A stretch of DNA of 64,000 nucleotides from Flavihumibacter cheonanensis (GTDB lineage Bacteria; Bacteroidota; Bacteroidia; Chitinophagales; Chitinophagaceae), in contig NZ_JAKRWF010000001.1 in NCBI RefSeq assembly GCF_022352215.1, positions 1,860,001 to 1,924,000 on the forward strand. The letters run 5' to 3'. The notes beneath the pieces are model-generated. The model worked only from the letters and a program-made list of their open reading frames with translations, ran no database searches and had not been told where the DNA came from. A program made the translations under genes and the position numbers. Of this stretch, positions 34,783-43,106 are shown piece by piece; positions within the stretch are counted from its first letter, which is position 1; each line of letters opens with the position of its first letter.

Positions 34783-36120
34783 TTATTTCATCTTAAACGT
34801 CTCCAAAAACTTCGTCGTGAAATTTCCGCTGCGGAAATCATCATTCTGCATGAGTTGCAAATGGAAGGGAATGGTTGTTTTTACACCTTCGATTACATAC
34901 TCGCTCAAGGCCCGATACATGGTATTGATGGCTTCATCACGGGTACGCGCAACCGTAATCAGTTTCCCGATCATGGAGTCATAATAAGGAGGAATCGTAT
35001 AACCGGCATAGACATGGCTGTCTACCCGCACCCCGTGACCACCAGGGGTATGAAGTGTTGTAATCCGACCCGGACTTGGACGAAAATCATTGTAGGGATC
35101 TTCTGCGTTAATCCGGCATTCAATCGCATGCATCTGGGGTTCATAATCCCGTCCGCTGATGGATTCACCCATTGCAATCTTTATCTGCTCCTTGATCAGG
35201 TCAAAATTGATTACTTCTTCCGTTACACAGTGCTCCACCTGTATACGGGTATTCATCTCCATGAAATAGAAATTCCGGTGTTTGTCTACCAGGAATTCGA
35301 TCGTACCAACGCCTTCATAGTTGATAGCGGAAGCAGCTTTTTTAGCGGCATCACCCATGGCCTGGCGTAATTCAGGCGTCATGAAAGGTGAAGGAGATTC
35401 CTCAACCAATTTCTGGTGACGGCGCTGGATAGAGCAATCTCTTTCACTCAGGTGGCAGACTTTTCCATAGCGGTCTCCCGCAACCTGGATTTCAATATGA
35501 CGGGGCTCTTCCACGAATTTCTCCATGTAAACGCCATCATTTTTGAAAGCTGCCAGGGCCTCCGCTTTGGCAGTATTATAGGCACGCTCCATTTCTTCCT
35601 TCTGCCAAACTACCCGCATCCCTTTACCACCACCACCGGCAGTCGCTTTCAGAATGACCGGGTAACCCATATTTTCGGCAATAGAATAGGCTTCCTCCAA
35701 ACTGTCAAGAAGCCCTTCTGAACCGGGAATTACCGGAACCCCTGCACGAATCATGGTTTCCTTTGCAGTGATTTTATCGCCCATAGAACGAATCTGGTCA
35801 GGCTGAGGGCCGATAAATTTTATGCCGTGTTCACCGCAGATTTCAGCAAAACGTGCATTCTCGGCGAGGAATCCGTATCCGGGGTGAATAGCATCCGCAT
35901 TGGTGATTTCTGCCGCCGCCATCAGGTGCGGAATATTGAGATAGGAATCAGCGCTTTGAGGGCGACCGATACATACTGCCTCATCGGCAAATTTTACGTG
36001 TAAACTATCCTTATCCGCTGTGGAATAGACCGCAATGGTTTTTATACCCATCTCCCGACAGGTACGAATAACCCGAAGCGCAATTTCACCGCGGTTAGCG
36101 ATTAATACTTTTTTAAACAT
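34783..36120 (-). CDS. accC: Acetyl-CoA carboxylase, biotin carboxylase subunit
   Basis: ATP-dependent carboxylation of biotin on AccB, the first step of fatty-acid synthesis. 445 residues, normal length. ATP-grasp loop [10 protein letters not shown] (about 162-171), [29 protein letters not shown] and [12 protein letters not shown] are characteristic. It follows accB by 20 bp on the same strand. Terminated by the hairpin at 34693-34717. Confidence 0.97.
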   Translation of the reverse strand: MFKKVLIANRGEIALRVIRTCREMGIKTIAVYSTADKDSLHVKFADEAVCIGRPQSADSYLNIPHLMAAAEITNADAIHPGYGFLAENARFAEICGEHGIKFIGPQPDQIRSMGDKITAKETMIRAGVPVIPGSEGLLDSLEEAYSIAENMGYPVILKATAGGGGKGMRVVWQKEEMERAYNTAKAEALAAFKNDGVYMEKFVEEPRHIEIQVAGDRYGKVCHLSERDCSIQRRHQKLVEESPSPFMTPELRQAMGDAAKKAASAINYEGVGTIEFLVDKHRNFYFMEMNTRIQVEHCVTEEVINFDLIKEQIKIAMGESISGRDYEPQMHAIECRINAEDPYNDFRPSPGRITTLHTPGGHGVRVDSHVYAGYTIPPYYDSMIGKLITVARTRDEAINTMYRALSEYVIEGVKTTIPFHLQLMQNDDFRSGNFTTKFLETFKMK

Positions 36121-36140
36121 CTTCGGAAAGAATTAGTGCA

Positions 36141-36641
36141 TTAAGCGGGTTCTACCAGGAATAAAGGCTGGTCGTATTCAACCGGAGACGCATCGTCTAC
36201 CAGGATCTTTACTACCTTACCTTTTATCTCACTTTCGATCTCATTGAAGAGTTTCATGGCTTCGATAATACAAACCACTTTACCTGGATTAATTTCATCT
36301 CCTACTTCAACAAAAAGTGGTTTATCGGGTGAGGGACGACGGTAGAACGTACCGATCATGGGACTTTTAATCGTAATCAGATTACTTGGAACTGCGTCAG
36401 CGGATTTAGGTTTATCTCCATTGCCACCGGGTGCAGTAGTAGCCGGAGAAGCAGCAGCAGGAGCAGTTGGCGCCTGTGCCGCAGGTGCAGCCGGAGCATA
36501 CATGGGAGCAGCAACCACCTGCTGAATGTTGTCTTGTTTTTGCTTAATCGTGACCTTGAACCCTTTTTCTTCAATCGTCAGTTCACCGATGTTCGACTTG
36601 TTGATCAATCGGATCAACTCCTGAATTTGTTTGAAATCCAT
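36141..36641 (-). CDS. accB: Acetyl-CoA carboxylase biotin carboxyl carrier protein
   Basis: 166 residues from ATG 36641 (MDFKQIQELIRLI); a GTG/ATG 27 bp upstream is less likely. Ala/Pro-rich flexible linker at about 43-75, then the biotinyl domain with biotinylation site K130 in EAMKLF. Carries carboxybiotin from AccC to the carboxyltransferase. Operon with accC. Confidence 0.97.
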   Translation of the reverse strand: MDFKQIQELIRLINKSNIGELTIEEKGFKVTIKQKQDNIQQVVAAPMYAPAAPAAQAPTAPAAASPATTAPGGNGDKPKSADAVPSNLITIKSPMIGTFYRRPSPDKPLFVEVGDEINPGKVVCIIEAMKLFNEIESEIKGKVVKILVDDASPVEYDQPLFLVEPA

Positions 36642-36688
36642 TGTACTGAATTTACAGTTGGTGATCAATTTAGGCGGCTAAGATAAGG

Positions 36689-36712
36689 AAAATGCCCCTC
36701 CGCAGAGGGGCA
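36689..36712 (-). terminator. Terminator after efp
   Basis: Stem TGCCCCTC (36693-36700) / GAGGGGCA (36705-36712), with TTTT after it on the minus strand. Separates efp from accB, but the T-run is short, so read-through is possible. Confidence 0.6.
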
Positions 36713-36733
36713 CTCACATCTTTCATTAAAAAT

Positions 36734-37300
36734 TTACTCTTTTACACGCTCCACGTAGTCACCGGTTTTGGTATTTACGCGGATCAATTCCCCTTCGTTT
36801 ACAAAAAGCGGAACCATTACGGTTGCACCGGTTTCCACAGTTGCAGGCTTCAGGGTACGGGTAGCCGTATCCCCTTTCATGCCGGGTTCGCTGTAGGTTA
36901 CTTTCAGCACTATTTTATCCGGCAGTTCAATGCTCATAGGAGTATCGGTTTCTGTATTTACAAGTACGGATACTTCCTGGCCGTCTTTTAAGAACTGGGG
37001 AGCATCGACCAAATTCTCCTGGGCAACGATTTGTTCGAAGGTTTCATTGTCCATGAAATTATAACCGCTGTCATCTTTGTAGAGGAACTGAAAATTCTTC
37101 CGTTCTACACGAATGGGATAAATGGTATCGCCACTGTTCCAGGTTTGTTCAATCGTACGGTTATTGTCCACACCTTTCAGCTTTGCCCAAACCTTGGCGG
37201 CTGCACGTGCAGTCTTGTTTTCTCCAAACTCAACGATCTTGTAAAGGCTTCCATCGAGTTTGATAATCAGGCCACGGCTGATATCGGAGGTATTTGCCAT
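36734..37300 (-). CDS. efp: Translation elongation factor P, Arg-tip type
   Basis: 188-residue EF-P that rescues ribosomes at polyproline stretches; three beta domains of normal length. The tip loop reads FGENKTARAAAKVWAKLKG. When aligned to the P. aeruginosa loop NKSGRNAAVVKMKLK, the modified position falls on R32, not the Lys34 of E. coli type. Arg-type EF-P is normally rhamnosylated by EarP, but no earP gene is in this window. A strong -33/-7 promoter precedes it. Confidence 0.95.
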   Translation of the reverse strand: MANTSDISRGLIIKLDGSLYKIVEFGENKTARAAAKVWAKLKGVDNNRTIEQTWNSGDTIYPIRVERKNFQFLYKDDSGYNFMDNETFEQIVAQENLVDAPQFLKDGQEVSVLVNTETDTPMSIELPDKIVLKVTYSEPGMKGDTATRTLKPATVETGATVMVPLFVNEGELIRVNTKTGDYVERVKE

Positions 37301-37341
37301 AATTAATTACAGTTTTCTGCTATATACAATTAGTAAGGGAG

Positions 37342-37374
37342 CAAAATTACTGCAATTCGGCAATAGCCAGCAAA
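37342..37374 (-). promoter_or_regulatory. Consensus Bacteroidota promoter of efp
   Basis: On the minus strand, TTTG (37374-37371), 21-nt spacer, then TAATTTTG (37349-37342). Both boxes and the spacing fit the established -33/-7 consensus. TSS expected near 37335. Confidence 0.65.
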
Positions 37375-37385
37375 TTTTTAGCAGA

Positions 37386-39170
37386 TCACTGTTTTTTTCT
37401 CGTCACTACAATCACCCCGTTTTTCCCATTAGCTCCAAATCGTTCAATCGCCTTTTTGTCTTTATAAACGGTGATGGACTCAATAGACTCCGGTTTCATT
37501 TTCTTAAATTCATCCGGACTCATTTCACTACCATCTACGATGTACAGCGGACTGGATTCAGATTTTGCAAAGCCTGTAACGGTTATGGGTTCAAGTTTAC
37601 TCCCTGGTTCAACAACAACATTTTCTGATTTTGTATCGATCAGGATAACTCCTTCTTTTCCCCTCTCCCCATACTTTGCAACTGCCTGCTCGTTTTTTAA
37701 AACATGGATTGCTTTGATTCTATTGGGATCGATTAGAGATACGTCTTCTTTTGTCCATTCCTTACCGTTTACAAAATAAAGAGGCCCTCCATCTTTTGGC
37801 ATATTCAGTTTAACCCGACTACCACTGATTGTTGCATTTTGTTCCTCATCCACTACCACCTTTGAATCCCCTTCGCTTATCACTAACAAATTTTGCTTAA
37901 CGGGAACCGGTGGCGCAGCAGGTACCGCTGGATGGGCAGGCGCTACGGGTGAAACTGGCGCCGAAGGAGCAACTGGGGATGCCTTAGCGGGGCCAGGAGG
38001 TGCAGGAGGCGGGGGCGGTGGTGGTGGCAGTTCCCCATACTGCTTCTCATATTGTGCCTTATTGGCATTCCATTCCTCCAAAGACATGGATTTTACCTTC
38101 TTTTTTTTCTGATCAAGAATGGTAACTTCTCCAACCCCATTCTTTTCGGTTATCCGAATGTGATATCCTTTATCGGTTGGCCCGGCCAGGTAAGATTTCT
38201 TCGAAGAAGGCACCGTGTCGTTTCGGTTTTCTGCAACCTGTCCCTCGTCCTGTACCAGGCGCAGTAACGCTGATGAATTGACTGATTCAGGAATTTCCTG
38301 TAATTCCTGCTTTTTTCTAAAGGCCAATAATAGTATGGCGGCCAGCGGCACCGCAAATGCAAACTTTAGCAGGTGAATACGCGCTGATCTGATTTTGTTC
38401 ATCATAACAATTCTTGTTTTTAATGCTGAAAAATTGAGGTGACTGGCCATGCTGAAATTGCGCTGGCCCACCACTTTTACCAGGAGGTATTGATATTGCC
38501 TCCGATCAACGCCATGTGTTAGTACCTGCCGGTCTGCAATGAATTCCAGGTTTTGCCGGATGGCATGCCGAAGTATCCAGGCAAACGGATTAAACCAATT
38601 CAACACCAACAGGAACTCAGCCAACATCATGTCCGCGGTATGATGCTGCCGAACGTGTACCATTTCATGGCGAATGATATCATTTAAATCCGCTTCACTG
38701 TGCAAAGCAGGATTGATATAAACAGAACGTCCAAAGGAAAACGGAATAATCTTTTCCGGTACTGCATACAATTTTATATCCTCTCCACCCAACAATGCAG
38801 CTCTTTTGGATAAGCGACGATAAGAAAGATACTGTATGAGAATGCGTATGGCCATTATTATTGAACCGGAAACGAGAATTCCATTTAGTAAATACCAATA
38901 ATTGAAATTTACTGAACTGACAGTGGCGGATGTAGGCGTCCAGTTACCCAATGCCGGCAGTTGCTGCAATGCGCTCAAATCGACCCTGTCAGCTTCCAGC
39001 CACCAACCAATATCCAGTAATGGAAGCATGAAACAACCTAAGGGATAAACCAGCAAATACCACCTGTTCCAGTTATAGAAGGTCAGCTTTCGCAGGAACA
39101 ACTGGTAAAAAATCGTTACCAGCGATAAACTGAGGGTAAATTTCACCAGGTATAGAAGCATGTCATTCAT
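37386..39170 (-). CDS. BlaR1/M56-family metallopeptidase with two C-terminal plug-like repeats
   Basis: 594-residue inner-membrane peptidase of the BlaR1/M56 family, likely the sensor-protease partner of the BlaI-like repressor 4 bp upstream. N-terminal helices, zinc motif HEMVH (168-172), further helices to about 280. No penicillin-binding sensor domain follows; instead there is a long Pro-rich linker (near PPPPPPPAPPGPA) and two tandem copies of a TonB-receptor plug-like fragment (about 463-515 and 541-594: PLY(F/I)VxG ... RIKAIHVLKNEQAVAKYG ... GVI). Signal sensed is unknown. Confidence 0.9.
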   Translation of the reverse strand: MNDMLLYLVKFTLSLSLVTIFYQLFLRKLTFYNWNRWYLLVYPLGCFMLPLLDIGWWLEADRVDLSALQQLPALGNWTPTSATVSSVNFNYWYLLNGILVSGSIIMAIRILIQYLSYRRLSKRAALLGGEDIKLYAVPEKIIPFSFGRSVYINPALHSEADLNDIIRHEMVHVRQHHTADMMLAEFLLVLNWFNPFAWILRHAIRQNLEFIADRQVLTHGVDRRQYQYLLVKVVGQRNFSMASHLNFSALKTRIVMMNKIRSARIHLLKFAFAVPLAAILLLAFRKKQELQEIPESVNSSALLRLVQDEGQVAENRNDTVPSSKKSYLAGPTDKGYHIRITEKNGVGEVTILDQKKKKVKSMSLEEWNANKAQYEKQYGELPPPPPPPPAPPGPAKASPVAPSAPVSPVAPAHPAVPAAPPVPVKQNLLVISEGDSKVVVDEEQNATISGSRVKLNMPKDGGPLYFVNGKEWTKEDVSLIDPNRIKAIHVLKNEQAVAKYGERGKEGVILIDTKSENVVVEPGSKLEPITVTGFAKSESSPLYIVDGSEMSPDEFKKMKPESIESITVYKDKKAIERFGANGKNGVIVVTRKKQ

Positions 39171-39174
39171 GATT

Positions 39175-39537
39175 TCACTTTGTTTTTTTGCCTTCTATCA
39201 TGTCCAGGATTTCTTTCAATTCTTCCTTGCTCAATTGATCCTGTTGCACAAAAAAATTCACCATCGCCTTATAGGAATTATCAAAATAACCTTTGATAAA
39301 ATCGGTCATAAACCGCTTTTTATATTCCTCTTCGCTTATGGCTGCCCGATAGACATAGGTATTGCCAATCAACCGGCTTTTTAAAAATCCTTTTTTCTCC
39401 AGGTTTTTAACTGTAGATGCCAGGGTGGTATAAGGCGGCGCGTCTTTCATTTTCTCCAAAAAGGCTTTTACATTGCCCTCCCCTGTTTGCCAGATCACCT
39501 GCATTGCCTGTTCTTCGGGTAAACTCAACTTTTCCAT
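39175..39537 (-). CDS. BlaI/MecI/CopY-family repressor
   Basis: 120-residue winged-helix repressor (MEKLSLPEEQAMQVIWQTGEGNVKAFLEKM..., LASTVKNLEKKGFLKSR, then a dimerisation helix). Normal length for BlaI. Pairs with the M56 peptidase immediately downstream; by family precedent the peptidase cleaves the repressor on stimulus. Two palindromic operators lie 4-38 bp upstream of its start, so autoregulation is likely. Confidence 0.95.
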   Translation of the reverse strand: MEKLSLPEEQAMQVIWQTGEGNVKAFLEKMKDAPPYTTLASTVKNLEKKGFLKSRLIGNTYVYRAAISEEEYKKRFMTDFIKGYFDNSYKAMVNFFVQQDQLSKEELKEILDMIEGKKTK

Positions 39538-39540
39538 TTC

Positions 39541-39555
39541 TACGAAGTTTTCGTA
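39541..39555. promoter_or_regulatory. Operator 1 for the BlaI-like repressor
   Basis: 15-bp palindrome TACGAA-gtt-TTCGTA just upstream of the repressor ATG. Confidence 0.6.
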
Positions 39556-39558
39556 AAC

Positions 39559-39575
39559 CTACGATATTTTCGTAG
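39559..39575. promoter_or_regulatory. Operator 2 for the BlaI-like repressor
   Basis: Palindrome CTACGA-n5-TCGTAG, half-sites shared with operator 1; centres 19 bp apart, close to two helix turns. Confidence 0.6.
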
Positions 39576-39641
39576 ATAATTCCAAATTAAATTCTAAAAA
39601 AAATAGTTAATGAATTTAATAGGAACCGGCAGCCTATTTTT

Positions 39642-40205
39642 ATGGAAAATCAACAAGCACGCATGTACCGATACAGCTTACTAAATAAGGCCTTTGAACC
39701 TTTGGGCAGATTTGTTCTGACGATCCTTTTACTAACTGCACTACAGGAATTCAGCTTTTCCCAGGAGCAGGCAACCGCCACACCTGCTCCTTATGAACGT
39801 TTTAAAAACCTCCCCCCTTTTGAATTGAAAGGGCTGGATGGGAAAGCAATCAAACGCGATAACCTGCTAAAAAACCGGGGCACGATCCTTATGTTTTTTA
39901 GCCCGGATTGCAACCACTGCCTACAGCAAATGGATTGGATGAAACAGGTAAAGGAAGAATTGAAAGCTTATAATTTTGTACTGGCAACCTACCAGCCGCT
40001 GGAAGAGTTGAAAGGATTTTACCAGTCCTTCAGATTGGATGAATGGAAAAACATATATATAGGCAGAGATGAGAAATATTTTCTACCTCCTTATTTCAGG
40101 ATCAGAAACCTTCCGTTCATTGCCCTCTATGATAAAAAGGGACAACTGATCTCAGTATTTGAAGGGAATACCAAAACAGACCTGATTCTTGCTTCTTTTA
40201 AATGA
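39642..40205 (+). CDS. Thioredoxin-like/TlpA-type protein
   Basis: 187 residues with an N-terminal hydrophobic export segment (about 23-40, ...FSFSQ) and a thioredoxin fold (FELKGLDGKAIKRDNLLKNRGTILMFFSPDCNHC). The active site is C-N-H-C, preceded by Asp rather than the usual Trp. Expected in the periplasm as a thiol oxidoreductase. It diverges from blaI, so its promoter may overlap the BlaI operators and it could be part of that regulon. Confidence 0.85.
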   Translation: MENQQARMYRYSLLNKAFEPLGRFVLTILLLTALQEFSFSQEQATATPAPYERFKNLPPFELKGLDGKAIKRDNLLKNRGTILMFFSPDCNHCLQQMDWMKQVKEELKAYNFVLATYQPLEELKGFYQSFRLDEWKNIYIGRDEKYFLPPYFRIRNLPFIALYDKKGQLISVFEGNTKTDLILASFK

Positions 40206-40225
40206 ACAGAAGTAGTTGCAAGTCC

Positions 40226-40233
40226 TATCTTTG
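40226..40233 (+). promoter_or_regulatory. Bacteroidota -7 box (TATCTTTG) for mdh
   Basis: Exact TAnnTTTG about 39 bp before the mdh start. Confidence 0.45.
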
Positions 40234-40271
40234 CACCGCAAATTATTATTTCACCGCATAATTTTATTTCC

Positions 40272-41201
40272 ATGAAAGTTACCGTAGTTGGTGCCGGAGC
40301 CGTAGGAGCTACCTGTGCAGACAACATTGCCAGAAAGGAACTCTGTGAAGAGCTGGTTTTATTAGATATCAAAGAAGGATTAGCCGAAGGAAAGGCGCAG
40401 GATATGATGCAATCTGCTACCCTGCTCGGATTTGATACCCGTATTATTGGAAGCACCAATGATTACAGTAAAACTGCCGGCAGTGATGTGGTAGTGGTAA
40501 CTTCCGGTATTCCCCGTAAACCCGGGATGACACGTGAAGAATTGATCGGCACTAACGCAGGCATTGTACGTACCGTTTGCGAAAATATTCTGAAATATTC
40601 CCCTAACGCTATTTTCATTATCATATCCAACCCGATGGATACCATGACTTACCTGGCATTGCAGGCAACAGGTATCGCTAAAAACAGAATCATCGGTATG
40701 GGAGGAACATTGGATAGTGCCCGTTTCAAATACCAGCTCAGCCAACGCCTGAACTGCTCACCTTCTGATCTGAATGCAGTTGTAGTGGGCGGTCATGGTG
40801 ATACTACCATGATTCCATTGATCCGGTACGCCACCTGGAATTCTGTTCCGGTCACGAATTTCCTTTCACAAAACGACCAGGAAGCAATCGTAAAAGACAC
40901 CATGGTTGGGGGTGCTACGCTTACCAAACTAATCGGAACCTCAGCATGGTATGCTCCCGGAGCAGCTGGTGCGGCCCTGGTGGAAAGCATTGTGCGCGAT
41001 GAGAAAAAACTCTTCACCTGCTGCGTAGCACTGGAAGGTGAATATGGGCTTTCTGACATCTGCCTGGGTGTTCCGGTGGTAATTGGAAAGAACGGCTGGG
41101 AAAAAATTGTTGAATTCGGACTGAATGCTGAAGAGCAGGCTTTGTTCAACAAAAGTGCAGAAGCCGTTCGTACTATGAACGATGTTCTTAAAACTCTCTA
41201 A
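40272..41201 (+). CDS. mdh: Malate dehydrogenase
   Basis: NAD-dependent interconversion of malate and oxaloacetate. 309 residues, LDH-like MDH group. GAGAVGAT (7-14) binds NAD; R82 and R88 (GIPRKPGMTREEL) set malate specificity; H175 (GGHGDTTM) is catalytic. Monocistronic, with its own -7 box and an intrinsic terminator. Confidence 0.96.
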   Translation: MKVTVVGAGAVGATCADNIARKELCEELVLLDIKEGLAEGKAQDMMQSATLLGFDTRIIGSTNDYSKTAGSDVVVVTSGIPRKPGMTREELIGTNAGIVRTVCENILKYSPNAIFIIISNPMDTMTYLALQATGIAKNRIIGMGGTLDSARFKYQLSQRLNCSPSDLNAVVVGGHGDTTMIPLIRYATWNSVPVTNFLSQNDQEAIVKDTMVGGATLTKLIGTSAWYAPGAAGAALVESIVRDEKKLFTCCVALEGEYGLSDICLGVPVVIGKNGWEKIVEFGLNAEEQALFNKSAEAVRTMNDVLKTL

Positions 41202-41223
41202 GCCAACTGATTAGAATTAATAC

Positions 41224-41248
41224 AAAGCCGCCCTGTGCGGCTTTTTTT
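41224..41248 (+). terminator. Intrinsic terminator after mdh
   Basis: Stem AAAGCCGC (41224-41231) / GCGGCTTT (41237-41244) followed by T-run. Confidence 0.85.
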
Positions 41249-41432
41249 ATTTCATTCATCGAATTTTTTTTTAATTTCTTAAAAAAAACAAGCCCAACTA
41301 TTTTGATGGCAAGAGTATTCTATTAGATTTGTACTGCTATCTCTCCAACACCTATTTAAAGCTCTTAGGGTTATACCCGGTTTACCAAAGCCTTGAAGGC
41401 CGATTTCTGTAACCTATACAAACAAAAAGAGC

Positions 41433-42008
41433 ATGATCAAGCCCTTACTCGTATTAGCATTTAGTGTGTTGGGAATTAGTGTCCTCGCCCAGGAACCCCT
41501 TGAATTACCCAAACAACGCGACCCGCAGGTTAATAAGACGATTAGCCCTGCTGACAATCCCCGTATTAACCCCGAGAAAAATTTCCGTATCAATCCCAAA
41601 CACAACTGGAACATCAATCCGGCTATGAACGAGGGCATTAATCCGGATAAAAACAAACTCATCAATCCAAAATTCAACAAGGATTTTAGTCCGCTTCATA
41701 ACCAGAGCATCAATCCCATGTATTCTTTCAGTCTGCACCCGCTCACCAACCAGAACTGGAAAGGTTATTACATGTTTGATAAGGAAAATAAATTAACCGG
41801 ATACCTCGTAATAGCTAATCAGTTTGTTGTGCTGGATTTTGACGACAAGGGAATCTGGAAAGGATACCTGGTTAAAACAAGTACGAACACTTACAATTAT
41901 TTTAACCTGCAGGATGAATGGACCCGCACTTTTTTCTGCGAAGATTCCATGGTGGGTTTCAACATATTTAATGCAGCCGGAGAATGGACCGGTGCATTTG
42001 CCAAATAA
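41433..42008 (+). CDS. Secreted protein with nine octapeptide repeats
   Basis: 191 residues, signal peptide 1-20 (...SVLAQ). Residues 37-108 are nine tandem 8-residue units of consensus INPxxNxx (for example INPEKNFR, INPKHNWN, INPDKNKL), matched by a 24-nt periodicity in the DNA (41541-41756). The C-terminal about 80 residues contain three W/F-x-G-Y/A strand pairs (WKGYYMFDKENKLTGYLV, WKGYLVKT, EWTGAFAK). Unknown function; the repeat could bind metal or a surface polymer. No similar neighbour. Confidence 0.75.
   Translation: MIKPLLVLAFSVLGISVLAQEPLELPKQRDPQVNKTISPADNPRINPEKNFRINPKHNWNINPAMNEGINPDKNKLINPKFNKDFSPLHNQSINPMYSFSLHPLTNQNWKGYYMFDKENKLTGYLVIANQFVVLDFDDKGIWKGYLVKTSTNTYNYFNLQDEWTRTFFCEDSMVGFNIFNAAGEWTGAFAK
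41541..41756 (+). repeat. 24-nt tandem repeat encoding INPxxNxx units
   Basis: Nine in-frame 24-nt units inside the 41433 gene, diverged at the DNA level but conserved in protein (I/N/P/N positions). Confidence 0.85.
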
Positions 42009-42040
42009 AAATATGGCAGACCTTTTTGGAATTTGAATGG

Positions 42041-43087
42041 TTAGCGCGCGGCAAGCAATTGCCGCGTTTTTTTATGCAGGTCCTGCAAATCAATTTGTTC
42101 CATGCACTTGAAATGACCTTTCGGACAGGTATCGTGTCCAATTTTAGAGCAGGGCCTGCAACCAAGCCCGTTAACCTCCACCTGGTCGGTTCCTCCATTT
42201 GAATTTCCTGTTATAGGTAATGATATTCCATTAACCAAAACTGCTGGAGCCCCTAACTGATTGATATAGGGAGTCATGCCAAATGCCGGAACGGTATTAC
42301 CCCACACTGAAATCACCGGTTTTCTAAAAGCTGCAGCGATATGCATGAGTCCGGTATCGTTCGTGATAATCAGTTTGGCCTTTCTTACAAGATCAGCAGA
42401 TTCATTCAAACTGAATTTTCCACATGCATTATACACCCTGATTGGGTCCAGTTCTGCAAGTACTTCACCCGTTGAACGATCTTCCGGTCCACCTAATATT
42501 ACCAGGGGATGATCAATCAATTGCACCAGCTCTTTCAATTTATGAAGGGGCAATCGTTTTGTAGCATGGGCCGCCCCTACTACCAGACCAATATACCCGA
42601 GTTGATGGGAAACCGGTAAATCTGCAGGTTTTATTTCTTCGCCGGCAGGAATAAAATAATCGAGCCCTGCACCATCATTTTTCACTCCCAGGTGCGAAAC
42701 GGTTTCCAGGTAGCGATCAACTATATGCTTTTGCGGAAGAAAATTCAGCTTGAAATTCGTAAGCAACCACTTCTGGATATTGAGTTTATTAAAACTCTTC
42801 GAAGAACATTTCAGCGCTTTCTTGATTCGCAAGGTCCGGAGATTGTGGTGCAGATCAATCACCCAGTCAAATCCTTCTTCTGCAAGTTTGGCGATTGTGC
42901 TATCCAGTGATTCATCCAGTAAATGGAGTTTGTCGATATACGGATTTGCTCTAACCACAGATGCAAAATTCTTTTTGGTCAAAAAATGCACTTCCGCATC
43001 CGGCACCTGCTTTTTAACGCAGCGCATAACCGGAGTTGTTAGAACAATATCACCAATAGACGAAAACCGTATAATCAGAATTTTCAT
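42041..43087 (-). CDS. Glycosyltransferase family 9 (heptosyltransferase-like)
   Basis: 348 residues from ATG 43087 (a GTG 9 bp upstream is the alternative). MKILIIRFSSIGDIVLTTPVM at the start and the C-terminal INDTGLMHIAAAF and GHDTCPKGHFKCM match ADP-heptose:LPS heptosyltransferases of GT9, which build the inner LPS core on the cytoplasmic face. A short C-terminal Cys pattern is present. The end overlaps a terminator that serves the convergent 41433 gene. Confidence 0.9.
   Translation of the reverse strand: MKILIIRFSSIGDIVLTTPVMRCVKKQVPDAEVHFLTKKNFASVVRANPYIDKLHLLDESLDSTIAKLAEEGFDWVIDLHHNLRTLRIKKALKCSSKSFNKLNIQKWLLTNFKLNFLPQKHIVDRYLETVSHLGVKNDGAGLDYFIPAGEEIKPADLPVSHQLGYIGLVVGAAHATKRLPLHKLKELVQLIDHPLVILGGPEDRSTGEVLAELDPIRVYNACGKFSLNESADLVRKAKLIITNDTGLMHIAAAFRKPVISVWGNTVPAFGMTPYINQLGAPAVLVNGISLPITGNSNGGTDQVEVNGLGCRPCSKIGHDTCPKGHFKCMEQIDLQDLHKKTRQLLAAR
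42047..42073 (+). terminator. Terminator for the 41433 gene, inside the end of the GT9 gene
   Basis: Stem CGCGGCAA (42047-42054) / TTGCCGCG (42059-42066) followed by T7. It is also coding sequence for the last residues (QLLAAR) of the convergent gene. Confidence 0.7.
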
Positions 43088-43106
43088 ATGTCTCACATCT
43101 CAGGTC

